A DNA stretch of 64,000 nt, taken from positions 1-64,000 of the forward strand of contig CAKKRJ010000009.1 of NCBI GenBank assembly GCA_919902775.1, given 5' to 3'. The stretch is from Burkholderiaceae bacterium (GTDB lineage: Bacteria > Pseudomonadota > Gammaproteobacteria > Burkholderiales > Burkholderiaceae_C). Position numbers and translations under genes: made by a program. Below the pieces are notes generated by a model. It made no database searches. It was not told the origin of the DNA and worked only from the letters and a program-made list of their open reading frames with translations. Of the stretch, positions 1-8,871 are shown piece after piece. How positions within the stretch are numbered: the first letter of the stretch is position 1; every line of letters starts with the position of its first letter.

Positions 1-2
1 CG

Positions 3-149
3 GTGTTGCTGGTGGAGCAAAACGCGAGCCGGGCGCTGGCGATTGCGGACCGTGGCTATGTGATGGACTCGGGCCTGATCACCATGACGGGGGTGGGCCG
101 GGACATGCTGGAAGACCCCAAGGTGCGGGCGGCGTATCTGGGGGAGTGA
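3..149 (+). CDS. branched-chain amino acid ABC transporter ATP-binding protein, C-terminal fragment (LivF-like), truncated by window edge
   Basis: Open frame from the window start: VLLVEQNASRALAIADRGYVMDSGLI..., typical LivF C-terminus, stop TGA at 147-149. Confidence 0.75.
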   Translation: MLLVEQNASRALAIADRGYVMDSGLITMTGVGRDMLEDPKVRAAYLGE

Positions 150-246
150 ACAGGAAATGGGCTTCAATGGTGGGTGCTTTGGCCCGAGTGCTGTATTTGG
201 TGAACACCAGATCAGAAATCTCACCTACAACCAAGAGGACGACAAG

Positions 247-1386
247 ATGACATTCAAAATGAAAAACATTGGCTGGGCGATCGCCGCACTGTGTGCGACC
301 CAGGCCATGGCGCAGCAAGTGGTGAAAATCGGCCACGTCGGCCCCGTCAGTGGTGCCATTGCCCACCTGGGCAAGGACAACGAAAACGGTGGACGTTTGG
401 CCATTGAAGAACTCAATGCCAAAGGCATCAAGATTGCGGGGCAGGCCGTCAAATTTGAACTGGTGACGGAAGACGATGCAGGCGACCCCAAGCAAGGGAC
501 TGCGGCAGCGCAAAAATTGGTGGACTCCAAAGTCAACGGCGTGGTGGGCCACCTCAACTCCGGCACATCCATTCCGGCTTCCAAGATTTACAGCGAAGCG
601 GGCATTCCCCAAATTTCCCCCTCGGCGACCAACCCCAAATTCACGCGCAATGGTTACAAGACCACCTTCCGCGTGGTGGCCGATGACGTGCACCTGGGCG
701 GCACCTTGGGCCGTTATGCCGTGAAGAACGTCAAAGGCAAATCGATTGCCGTGATCGATGACCGCACTGCATACGGCCAAGGCGTGGCCGAAGAGTTTGA
801 AAAAGCAGTCAAAGCCGCAGGCGGCAACCTGGTGGGTCATGAATTCACCACGGACAAAGCCACCGACTTCATGGCGATTTTGACCACCCTCAAAGCCAAG
901 AAACCCGATGTGGTGTTTTTCGGTGGCATGGATGCGGTCGCCGGTCCCATGCTGCGTCAGATGAAATCTTTGGGCATCCAAGCCAAGTTCATGGGCGGTG
1001 ATGGTATTTGCAGCTCTGAATTGACCAAGTTGGCTGGCGATGCCATGGCCGACGGCCAAGTCGTTTGCGCAGAAGCAGGCGGTGTGGAAGGTCAGCAGAA
1101 AAAAGGCATGGAAGACTTCTCTGCCCGCTTCAAAAAGCGCTTCAATGCCGACGTGCAAGTGTATGCACCCTATGTGTATGACGCCGTCAACGTGATGGTG
1201 GATGCCATGGTGCGTGCCAACTCGGCCGATCCAGCGAAATACCTGCCCGCTTTGGCCAAGACCAGTGGCTACAAGGGCGTCACCGGCACCATCGCGTTTG
1301 ACGAAAAGGGTGACATCAAGAATGGCGCCTTGACCTTGTACACCTACAAGGCTGGCAAGCGCGACCAGATCGCTGTGGTCCGTTAA
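247..1386 (+). CDS. branched-chain amino acid ABC transporter substrate-binding protein (LivK-like)
   Basis: Signal peptide then VVKIGHVGPVSGAIAHLGKDNENGGRLAIEELNAKG; directly follows livF-like gene. Confidence 0.92.
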   Translation: MTFKMKNIGWAIAALCATQAMAQQVVKIGHVGPVSGAIAHLGKDNENGGRLAIEELNAKGIKIAGQAVKFELVTEDDAGDPKQGTAAAQKLVDSKVNGVVGHLNSGTSIPASKIYSEAGIPQISPSATNPKFTRNGYKTTFRVVADDVHLGGTLGRYAVKNVKGKSIAVIDDRTAYGQGVAEEFEKAVKAAGGNLVGHEFTTDKATDFMAILTTLKAKKPDVVFFGGMDAVAGPMLRQMKSLGIQAKFMGGDGICSSELTKLAGDAMADGQVVCAEAGGVEGQQKKGMEDFSARFKKRFNADVQVYAPYVYDAVNVMVDAMVRANSADPAKYLPALAKTSGYKGVTGTIAFDEKGDIKNGALTLYTYKAGKRDQIAVVR

Positions 1387-1404
1387 GACGCGGTAGCAAG
1401 ACGC

Positions 1405-1439
1405 CAGTGCCCTGTTTTTGTATCAAAAATGGGGCACTG
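1405..1439. terminator. hairpin between convergent genes, candidate terminator
   Basis: CAGTGCCCTGTTTTTG-TAT-CAAAAATGGGGCACTG long stem; a second hairpin GGGCGCC-TTCAC-GGCGCCC at 1455-1473. Confidence 0.6.
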
Positions 1440-1523
1440 AGCAGTGCCGTCTGTGGGCGCCTTCACGGCGCCCTTCAGTGGCTCAAACCTCGGCGTGCCC
1501 ATGGGCTCAGTCGGGCGACTGAA

Positions 1524-1964
1524 TCAAACGGTGCCCTCTTCGAGGGTTTCGATGCTGGCGTCCAGCAAGGCATGCAGCGCCATCACGCGCTCATTGCCCA
1601 ATAGCTCATTCAAGGCCAATTGGGCCTCTTTCCAGGCACGCTGCCCTTGCGTGCGCTTTTCCCGTCCCGCTGCCGTCGCCACCACCAAGCGACTGCGCGC
1701 GTCTTTTCCTTCGCCAATCTCCAGCCACCCCTGTGCCGCCAAGAGTTGCAGGTTGCGTGTCAGGGTCGATGCATCCATTTGCATGCGCCGGGCCAAATCA
1801 CTTGGGCGGATCGGGCCCAGTTTGACCACATGGGAGAGCAGGGCGTACTGGGTGTTCTTCAAATCCACCGACGCGAGGTAGCGGTCGTAGTGGCGCGTCA
1901 CCACGCGCCCGAGTTGGCGCAACTTGAGGTTGGTACAGCCTTGTGGTTTGTCTTTGATTGCCAT
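1524..1964 (-). CDS. MarR family transcriptional regulator
   Basis: wHTH: QYALLSHVVKLGPIRPSDLARRMQMDASTLTRNLQLLAAQGWLEIGEGKDARSRLV. Confidence 0.88.
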   Translation of the reverse strand: MAIKDKPQGCTNLKLRQLGRVVTRHYDRYLASVDLKNTQYALLSHVVKLGPIRPSDLARRMQMDASTLTRNLQLLAAQGWLEIGEGKDARSRLVVATAAGREKRTQGQRAWKEAQLALNELLGNERVMALHALLDASIETLEEGTV

Positions 1965-1972
1965 GTGCTATA

Positions 1973-1999
1973 TTGTAGCTGCAACACTTGTAGATGCAA
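1973..1999. promoter_or_regulatory. tandem MarR-type operator candidate (TTGTAGCTGCAA / TTGTAGATGCAA)
   Basis: Two near-identical 12-mers 15 bp apart between divergent marR-like and thioesterase genes. Confidence 0.55.
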
Positions 2000-2015
2000 C
2001 TATAAAAGGAATTCA

Positions 2016-2549
2016 ATGACCGCTCAACAGACCCTTGCAGACTGGAAGGCACAAGAAACTTCGGTGCGCCAGCACTTGGGGGCCTCGGCACCGCTGCCAC
2101 GGGAAAAAGTCGTCGGCATGTCGGGCTTGCAAGTTTTTGCAGCCATTTTTTCGGGTGAATTGCCTTCACCGCCCATCGGCGAGACGATGGATTTCATACC
2201 GATTCACATGGAACACGGCGTGGCCGTTTTTCAGGGCAAACCCATGATGCGCCATTACAACCCCCTGGGCACGGTGCACGGCGGCTGGTTTTGCACCTTG
2301 CTGGACTCTGCGATGGGCTGCGCTGTGCACACCACCTTGCCGGCGGGCAAGGGCTACACCACGCTGGAGTTGAAGGTCAACATGCTTCGGGCATTGACCG
2401 ATGCGGTGGATCTGGTGCGCGTCGAAGGGAAGGTCATCCATGTGGGGCGGCAGGTGGCCACAGCCGAGGGTCGAATTGTGGATTCAAACGGCAAGGTTTA
2501 CGGCCACGGCACAACGACCTGCATGATTTTTGACCATGCGGCGCGCTGA
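2016..2549 (+). CDS. PaaI family thioesterase (hotdog fold)
   Basis: HYNPLGTVHGGWFCTLLDSAMGCAVHTTLPAGKGYTTLELKVNMLR motif. Confidence 0.85.
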   Translation: MTAQQTLADWKAQETSVRQHLGASAPLPREKVVGMSGLQVFAAIFSGELPSPPIGETMDFIPIHMEHGVAVFQGKPMMRHYNPLGTVHGGWFCTLLDSAMGCAVHTTLPAGKGYTTLELKVNMLRALTDAVDLVRVEGKVIHVGRQVATAEGRIVDSNGKVYGHGTTTCMIFDHAAR

Positions 2550-2550
2550 G

Positions 2551-3912
2551 ATGAACCGGGCTGTCGCCCAACAGTCCAGCGCGGAACACCTGTTGACCGG
2601 CCCCATCCTGCCGCTCTTGCTGCGGTTTTCTTTGCCCAACATGGTCGCCATGTTGGCCACTGCTTTGGCCGCCATGGCCGAGACTGTTTATGTGGGGAAT
2701 TTTGGGCCGCCCGCGCTCGCAGGCATGGCCTTGGTGTTTCCGTTTGTCATGTTGCAGACCATGTTGTCCGGCGGTGCCATGGGCGGCGGGGTGTCCTCGG
2801 CCGTGAGTCGGGCACTGGGCGCGAACGATCCTGGCCGCGCCAATGACTTGGCCGTGCATGCCTTGTGGATTGGCATTGCTGGGGGCGGCATTTTCATGCT
2901 CATGATGGAGCTGTTGGGCCCATCATTGATGGCCGCTTTGGGCGGCAGTGGCGAGGCGTTGCTGCAAGCCGTGGCCTATGGCGAAGTGGCATTTTTAGGC
3001 TCGATCTTCGTCTGGGTGCTGAACACCCTGTCTTCTGTGCTCCGGGGCAGTGGCAACATGCGGGTGCCGTCCGTGACGCTCGTTGTGGTGGCATTGGCCC
3101 AAGTATTTTTTGCTGGGGCATTGGGGCTGGGCTGGGGTTCATTGCCGCAACTGGGCATGCGGGGGGTGGCGGCAGGCGGTGTCTTGGCAAATGCGGTTGG
3201 CGCGCTGTTTTTGTGGGGCTATCTGGCTTCGGGGCGCGGAAAAATCAAATTGAAAATCCGTGCAACACAGCTGGTTCGCCAACACTTTCACGCGATTTTG
3301 CGCGTCGGCGCGGTGGCTTGCTTTTCACCCTTTCAGACGGTGTTGACCGTTTTGATCCTGACGCATCTGGTGACCAAGTTTGGCACGCAGGCCTTGGCGG
3401 GGTATGGCATCGGGACACGGTTGGAGTTTTTGTTGGTGCCCATCGCTTTTGCGGTGGGTGTGGCCTCGGTACCGCTGGTGGGCATGGCCATCGGAGCCGG
3501 CGACAGCGCCAGGGCGCGCAAGGTGGCTTGGACGGCCGCTGCATTGGCCTCCCTGCTTTTGGGGACACTGGGCATGGTGGTGGCCGTGGCACCGCAGTTG
3601 TGGACCGCGCTCTTTACCCAGGAGCCCTTGGTCATGGCTTCGAGTGCCCATTATTTTCTGTGGGCAGGCCCGTTTTATGGCTTTTTTGGGCTGGGTTTGT
3701 CCTTGTATTTTTCTTCACTGGGCGCAGGCCGAGCCCTCGGCCCCGTGCTTGCGGGCACTTTCAGGCTGCTGGTGGTGGCCGTGGGTGGCGCTTTGCTGGC
3801 CTATTGGAATTCCCCGGCCTGGATGATTTTTGCGCTGGTGGGTGTGGGGATGGCGGTCTATGGCATCAGTACGGCGCTGTTCATCCAATACACCCCGTGG
3901 GGTGAAAAGTAA
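2551..3912 (+). CDS. MATE family efflux transporter
   Basis: Multi-TM protein: GPILPLLLRFSLPNMVAMLATALAAMAETVYVGNFGPPALAGMALVFP. Confidence 0.88.
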   Translation: MNRAVAQQSSAEHLLTGPILPLLLRFSLPNMVAMLATALAAMAETVYVGNFGPPALAGMALVFPFVMLQTMLSGGAMGGGVSSAVSRALGANDPGRANDLAVHALWIGIAGGGIFMLMMELLGPSLMAALGGSGEALLQAVAYGEVAFLGSIFVWVLNTLSSVLRGSGNMRVPSVTLVVVALAQVFFAGALGLGWGSLPQLGMRGVAAGGVLANAVGALFLWGYLASGRGKIKLKIRATQLVRQHFHAILRVGAVACFSPFQTVLTVLILTHLVTKFGTQALAGYGIGTRLEFLLVPIAFAVGVASVPLVGMAIGAGDSARARKVAWTAAALASLLLGTLGMVVAVAPQLWTALFTQEPLVMASSAHYFLWAGPFYGFFGLGLSLYFSSLGAGRALGPVLAGTFRLLVVAVGGALLAYWNSPAWMIFALVGVGMAVYGISTALFIQYTPWGEK

Positions 3913-3955
3913 TGCACGCATGCGTGCATGCATCCCACCCCATGGCCGCCCATCT

Positions 3956-4945
3956 TCACTCGGTGCTGATGCCCCGTTCTTTGATCACGCGACCCCACAG
4001 CGTCATTTGCTGTTCGATGAATTTCCTGGCTTGTTCGGGTGAGCCTTTTTGAATGTCTCCCCCCAGTTGAGCGATGCGCGCTTTGACCTCGGGTGCTTCC
4101 AGTGCTTGCTGGAATGCCGAAGCCAGTTTTTTCACCACCGCTTCGGGGGTGTTGGCGGGTGCAAAAACGGCGTTCCACTCGTAAATTTCGGTGCCTTTGA
4201 GGCCCGATTCACTCAGCGTGGGCACGTCGGGCAAGATGCTGGAGCGTTTGCCAGAGGTCACCGCCAAGGCCTTCAATTTGCCGGATTGCACATGTTGCAA
4301 GGTCGAGGCCAGGTTGCCAAAGAACAGTGGCACTTGCCCGCCAATGACATCGTTGAGCGCGGGGCCGCCGCCTTTGTACGGCACGTGCACCATGTCCACC
4401 TTGGCCGCAGATTCAAACAAGGCGCCTGCCAAATGCTGGGCCGAGCCATTGCCTGACGAAGCGTAGGACACGGCGTCTTTGCTTTTGCGTGCAGCAGCTG
4501 TGAGTTCGGCCACGTTGTTGGCTGGAAAACGGGCATTGACCAACACCACGTTGGGAAACAGTGCCACCACACCCACCGGCTGGAAGGCCTTCAAGCTGTC
4601 GTAGGGCAGCTTGGGGTAGAGGGACGGGTTCACAGAAAAAGAGGAGGCGTCGAGCATCAGGGTGTAGCCATCCGGGGCGGCTTTGGCGACAGCCGCCGCG
4701 CCGATTTGTCCGCCTGCACCGGGCTTGTTGTCGATGACGATGGCCTGGCCGAGTGCTTCGCCCATTTTGGGTGCGATCAAGCGGGCCATGGCATCGGCAC
4801 CACCACCGGGCGGGTAGGTGACGACCAGGGTGATGGGCTTGCTGGGGTAGCTCGCTTGGGCCATGGCAGCCGGTGCGGCCCCGCAAAGTGCGAGTGAGGT
4901 CAGCGCGGCCCAAGCGGCTGTTGGGCGTCGAACAAGATCAATCAT
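3956..4945 (-). CDS. tripartite tricarboxylate transporter substrate-binding protein (TctC/Bug family)
   Basis: YPSKPITLVVTYPPGGGADAMARLIAPKMGEALGQAIVIDNKPGAGGQIGAAAVAKAAPDGYTL. Confidence 0.93.
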   Translation of the reverse strand: MIDLVRRPTAAWAALTSLALCGAAPAAMAQASYPSKPITLVVTYPPGGGADAMARLIAPKMGEALGQAIVIDNKPGAGGQIGAAAVAKAAPDGYTLMLDASSFSVNPSLYPKLPYDSLKAFQPVGVVALFPNVVLVNARFPANNVAELTAAARKSKDAVSYASSGNGSAQHLAGALFESAAKVDMVHVPYKGGGPALNDVIGGQVPLFFGNLASTLQHVQSGKLKALAVTSGKRSSILPDVPTLSESGLKGTEIYEWNAVFAPANTPEAVVKKLASAFQQALEAPEVKARIAQLGGDIQKGSPEQARKFIEQQMTLWGRVIKERGISTE

Positions 4946-4965
4946 GGAATGTCTCCTGGTGGGGG

Positions 4966-5706
4966 TTATTGCACCTGTGCGGTGTACTTGAAGGAAAACG
5001 CATCGCCACGTGTGGTGCGCAGTTCCACGCAACGGCCCGCGATGTCAAAGGCCTGCCGCTCGACCAGAACGCAGGGGTGAGCGGCGCTGAGTTTCAAACG
5101 TTTGGCTTGCGTGACGTTGAGTTGGGAAAAGCTCAGGCTGTCTTGTGTTTTTTGAATCACCACCCCGCACCGTTCCTGGTACATGGGATAGAGCAAGTCG
5201 TCCCATGCATCGGTGTCTGATTCAACCAGGGCACCAAATAACGGCAGCGGCAAGACAATGGTTTCCAGCAGGCAAGGCTCTGAATTCAGGCTGCGCAGGC
5301 GTTCGAGTTGGAGCACTTGCGCGCCTTGGCTGAGTTCAAAAGCATGGCACTCTTGCGCGGAGGCGTTGCGCAAACGAGTGGCCAGAATGCGCGAATGGGG
5401 CGTGACGTTGGCGCCGTCGTCCACGCCGCGAAACCTGAAAAAACGCATCATGGATGCACCATCAACACCTTTGGTCACAAAGGTACCTTTGCCGTGCCGA
5501 CGCTGCAAGACGCCATCTTCCACCAGCAGTGACAAGGCTTGCCGGATCGTGCCAAGCGCGACCCCATAGCTTTGCGCGAGCAGGGTTTCGGCGGGGATCA
5601 CCTCGCCAGGCGCCCATTCACCTTGCAGGATGCGTTCGCGCAAAGCCAAGGCCAATTTGCCGTAGCGGCTTTGGCCTGGAAGGGTTTTCGTCAAAAGCTG
5701 GGTCAT
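4966..5706 (-). CDS. GntR family transcriptional regulator (HutC/UTRA subfamily)
   Basis: N-terminal wHTH LREGRILQGEWAPGEVIPAETLLAQSYGVALGTIRQALSLLVEDGVLQRRHGKGTFV (paraphrased from ORF) plus UTRA-like C-terminus. Confidence 0.9.
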   Translation of the reverse strand: MTQLLTKTLPGQSRYGKLALALRERILQGEWAPGEVIPAETLLAQSYGVALGTIRQALSLLVEDGVLQRRHGKGTFVTKGVDGASMMRFFRFRGVDDGANVTPHSRILATRLRNASAQECHAFELSQGAQVLQLERLRSLNSEPCLLETIVLPLPLFGALVESDTDAWDDLLYPMYQERCGVVIQKTQDSLSFSQLNVTQAKRLKLSAAHPCVLVERQAFDIAGRCVELRTTRGDAFSFKYTAQVQ

Positions 5707-5714
5707 GGGATTGA

Positions 5715-5736
5715 TCTAGACATCTAGATGACTAGA
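5715..5736. promoter_or_regulatory. candidate GntR operator palindrome TCTAGACATCTAGATGACTAGA
   Basis: 22-bp palindrome in the 39-bp divergent intergenic region; only the A/A pair flanking the core breaks symmetry. Confidence 0.7.
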
Positions 5737-5745
5737 ATGTAGCAC

Positions 5746-6549
5746 ATGAATTCAACAATGCCAAAAAACGGGGTAGACACCCATTTCCATGTCTTCAACG
5801 CAGGTGTTGCTGTTCAGGGGGCCCGGTATGTGCCCCAGTACAGCGCGTTGTTATCGGACTGGATGCAGCAAAGCCAAAGCGTGGGCATCCAGCGCGGCGT
5901 GTGGGTGCAGCCCAGCTTTTTGGGCGCAGACAACAGCCTGATGCTGAAAGCTCTCCAGGCCCACCCTGACAGACTGCGCGGTATCGCGGTCGTCAATCCC
6001 AATGCGCACTATGACGAACTGCAGGCTTTGCATGACGCCGGCGTGCGAGGCATTCGCCTGAACCTCGCATCGGTCTCGCACGACATACCCGAGTGGACCG
6101 ATGCCCATTCGGTCTGGGAAGCCGTGAGGCGTCTGGGATGGCATCTGGAGATCCACACCGATCAGGGCCGGCTGCCTGATGTCCTGGCCCAATTGCCCTC
6201 GGACCTGCCGCTGGTGGTGGACCACATGGCCAAGCCAGCGCAAGCCCGTGCCGACGACCCATCCCTGGTGGCCTTGATCGCGCGCGCCAGGCATGCCACG
6301 GTGTATGTCAAATTGAGCGGTGCGTACCGGTTGGGGAATGTGAATGCGTCGCAGCTGGCGTCGCTGTGGCTTCATGAACTGGGGCCAGATGCGCTGCTTT
6401 GGGGCAGCGATTGGCCCTGCACGAACCATGAACAGTGCGCAGATTTTGAGCCATTGATGGCTCAGGCGCGTGGCTGGATTGAGGCTGAGCACTGGGTGCA
6501 AATCATGGCGATCAATCCACACCGCCTTTACTGGGCGGACGGGGACTGA
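5746..6549 (+). CDS. amidohydrolase family protein (TIM-barrel, 2-pyrone-4,6-dicarboxylate lactonase-like)
   Basis: VDTHFHVF N-terminus, GVRGIRLNL, LEIHTDQ, VVDHMAKP, LLWGSDWPCTNH motifs. Confidence 0.85.
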   Translation: MNSTMPKNGVDTHFHVFNAGVAVQGARYVPQYSALLSDWMQQSQSVGIQRGVWVQPSFLGADNSLMLKALQAHPDRLRGIAVVNPNAHYDELQALHDAGVRGIRLNLASVSHDIPEWTDAHSVWEAVRRLGWHLEIHTDQGRLPDVLAQLPSDLPLVVDHMAKPAQARADDPSLVALIARARHATVYVKLSGAYRLGNVNASQLASLWLHELGPDALLWGSDWPCTNHEQCADFEPLMAQARGWIEAEHWVQIMAINPHRLYWADGD

Positions 6550-6749
6550 ACAACCGTCAGCGAGGCGAGGATCGCGTCGCGGCACGCCGTCAAGATCTTG
6601 TTGGCGAGCGGTGAATCGTCCGGGCAGGCGCGCCCCAACGAAGGCGGCCTGTCGGCCTTTTTGAAATCGGCGCTCCTCAGTGGCTGGGGTACTTTTCGCA
6701 CGCGGCGTGCACGGGCACGGGTTTGAACTTGCGGCCCGAAGACGACGCG

Positions 6750-7742
6750 TCAGTCTTCTTTCCAGCGTGAGGGTGAAACGCCAAATTGCTGGTTGAACCA
6801 CCTGGAGAACGGGCTGGTTTCAGCAAAACCCAGCAGTTGTGCAATCTCGGTGATGCTGTGGGCGCGTGCTGCGATCAGCCGCAGCGCCTGCTCGCGCCGC
6901 ACACCATTGAGCAGGGTCTGGTAGTTGGCGCCTTCTTGTTCCAGTTGACGCTGCAACGTGCGGGCACTCATGCCCAGTTGCTGGCCGACTTGCGCAATGC
7001 TGTGCTGGCCGCGTGGCATCAGCATGTGCACGGCCCGCAGCACGGCATGGCGCAGCTGCCGGGGTTCAGAGCGCGGCTGAAGTTCGATGAAATCCTGCGC
7101 GTACCGGGCCATGTTGGGATCGCTGGAGGGGTTGATCTGGTCGAGCGCGCCTTTGTCCAGCACGATGCCGTCGAAGTCTGAACCAAATTCCAGATGGGCG
7201 CCGAACACCCTGTGGTGAATGCCTGTGTGCTGCGGTGCGGCATGCACAAAATGCACCTGGCGCGGCATCCAGTGTGGCCCCAGTTGGTGGCGACACAGCG
7301 AGAACAAGGCGGCAAGGGCCAGTTCCACGGGTTGGCGTCCTGGGTGGCGGCGCTCTGTGACCAGGGCGCAGCGCAGCACAGCCACTTGTGGGTGTTCGGT
7401 GATGTCGATGGCCACCGAATCGCTCAGCAGGTGGCGGTAGTGGTGCAGTGCGGACAGGGTTTGGCGCAAGGTCTGCTGGTGTTGCAACAGCAAGCTCAGC
7501 ACGCCGAAATCCGACAGACGCCAGGTCTCGCCCATGAGCAGGCCCAGCGAGTTGCTGCTGGCTGTTTTCGATGACGCATCCAGGATATGGGCCAGGGAGA
7601 TTTCCGGTATCCGCAGATCGGGCGTCGCCAGGTAACCCGGGGCCAGACCGACGTGCCTCAGCATGCTGAGCGGGTCGATGCCCAGTCCGCGTGCAATGGC
7701 CGAGTACTTGGCCAGCGTGACGCTGCGTACCTGAATCGTCAT
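6750..7742 (-). CDS. AraC family transcriptional regulator (arabinose-binding-domain-like N-terminus)
   Basis: C-terminal HTH SIAQVGQQLGMSARTLQRQLEQEGANYQTLLNGVRREQALRLIAARAHSITEIAQLLGFAETSPFSRWFNQQFGVSPSRW. Confidence 0.9.
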   Translation of the reverse strand: MTIQVRSVTLAKYSAIARGLGIDPLSMLRHVGLAPGYLATPDLRIPEISLAHILDASSKTASSNSLGLLMGETWRLSDFGVLSLLLQHQQTLRQTLSALHHYRHLLSDSVAIDITEHPQVAVLRCALVTERRHPGRQPVELALAALFSLCRHQLGPHWMPRQVHFVHAAPQHTGIHHRVFGAHLEFGSDFDGIVLDKGALDQINPSSDPNMARYAQDFIELQPRSEPRQLRHAVLRAVHMLMPRGQHSIAQVGQQLGMSARTLQRQLEQEGANYQTLLNGVRREQALRLIAARAHSITEIAQLLGFAETSPFSRWFNQQFGVSPSRWKED

Positions 7743-7820
7743 GTGTTGGGCACGCGCCGGGTTCAACGCGTGGGGGTCTCCTGTAGGTAAGGGAAATTCC
7801 CAGGGCCATTTCGGGTCTGG

Positions 7821-7857
7821 ATGGCGCGATTGGTCAATTCATGGCGCAGCAAGTCAA
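7821..7857. promoter_or_regulatory. candidate AraC-family operator: direct repeats ATGGCGC-N5-GTCAA with 20-bp period
   Basis: ATGGCGCGATTGGTCAATTC followed by ATGGCGCAGCAAGTCAAGAC, between divergent araC-like gene and tauD-like gene. Confidence 0.5.
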
Positions 7858-7999
7858 GACCCATTTCTTTGGAAACTGAAAAATCACCTCTGTTGGCGCA
7901 ACGAACGCCATGTCGATGCGTTTTTGATCATACAAGCAGCAGACGCGATGGATGAAGGTGATTCGCCATCGGGCGCCCCCCCGTTTTTAGGAGATTTTG

Positions 8000-8842
8000 A
8001 TGCACATTCGACAACTGACCCCCGCCATTGGCGCTGTGATCAGCGGCGTCAACTTGGGTGATGCCAGCCGCGACGCCGGACTGTTCGCCGAAATCAAGGC
8101 GGCCTTGCTCCAGCACCGGGTGATTTTTTTGCGTGACCAGCAGATCACGCGCGCCGAACACGTGGCGTTCGCGCGCCGCTTTGGCGATCTTGAAGACCAC
8201 CCGGTGGCCGGCAGCGATCCGGCGCATCCGGGCCTGGTGCAGATTTACCGCAGCGACAAACGCGAGAACTACGAGAACAACTACCACTCGGACGGGCTGT
8301 GGCGCGAGACCCCAGCCATGGGCTGTGTGCTGCGTTGCATCGAATGCCCGCCCATCGGTGGCGACACCATCTGGGTCAACATGGTCGAGGCCTACAAGAA
8401 CCTGCCTGATGACATCAAAAAGAAGATCGACGGCTTGAGCGCGCGCAGCAGCATCGAACACTCCTTTGGTGCGGTGATGGCGCCCGAGGCGCGTCGCAAG
8501 CTCGCTGCAGACCACCCGCCAGCCGAGCATCCGGTGGTGCGCACGCACCCCGAGACGGGCGAAAAAGTGCTCAACGTGTGCAGCTTCACCACCAACTTTG
8601 TCAACTTCCACACGCCCGAGAACGTGCGCTTCGGGCTGGACAAGACGCCGGGTGCGAGTCACCTGCTCAACTACCTGTTGAGCCAGGCCAGCATCCCCGA
8701 ATACCAGGTCCGCTTCAGCTGGGAACCCAACAGCGTGGCCATCTGGGACAACCGCAGCACGCAGCATTACGCGGTCATGGATTACTGGCCTGCACCGCGC
8801 AAGATGGAACGCGCCGCCATCATCGGCGAACGCCCCTATTGA
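8000..8842 (+). CDS. TauD/TfdA family Fe(II)/2-oxoglutarate-dependent dioxygenase
   Basis: FLRDQQITRAEHVAFARRFGDLE, NNYHSDGLWRETPAMGCVLRC, C-terminal WDNRSTQHYAVMDY motifs. Confidence 0.93.
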   Translation: MHIRQLTPAIGAVISGVNLGDASRDAGLFAEIKAALLQHRVIFLRDQQITRAEHVAFARRFGDLEDHPVAGSDPAHPGLVQIYRSDKRENYENNYHSDGLWRETPAMGCVLRCIECPPIGGDTIWVNMVEAYKNLPDDIKKKIDGLSARSSIEHSFGAVMAPEARRKLAADHPPAEHPVVRTHPETGEKVLNVCSFTTNFVNFHTPENVRFGLDKTPGASHLLNYLLSQASIPEYQVRFSWEPNSVAIWDNRSTQHYAVMDYWPAPRKMERAAIIGERPY

Positions 8843-8871
8843 GCATTTCAATCAGAGCAAAGAAGCAAAAC

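Noticed and set aside
3912-3929. 18-bp perfect palindrome ATGCACGCATGCGTGCAT after the MATE gene
   Set aside because: Short alternating purine/pyrimidine palindrome between convergent genes with no T-tract, repeat copies or regulator nearby; could be chance.
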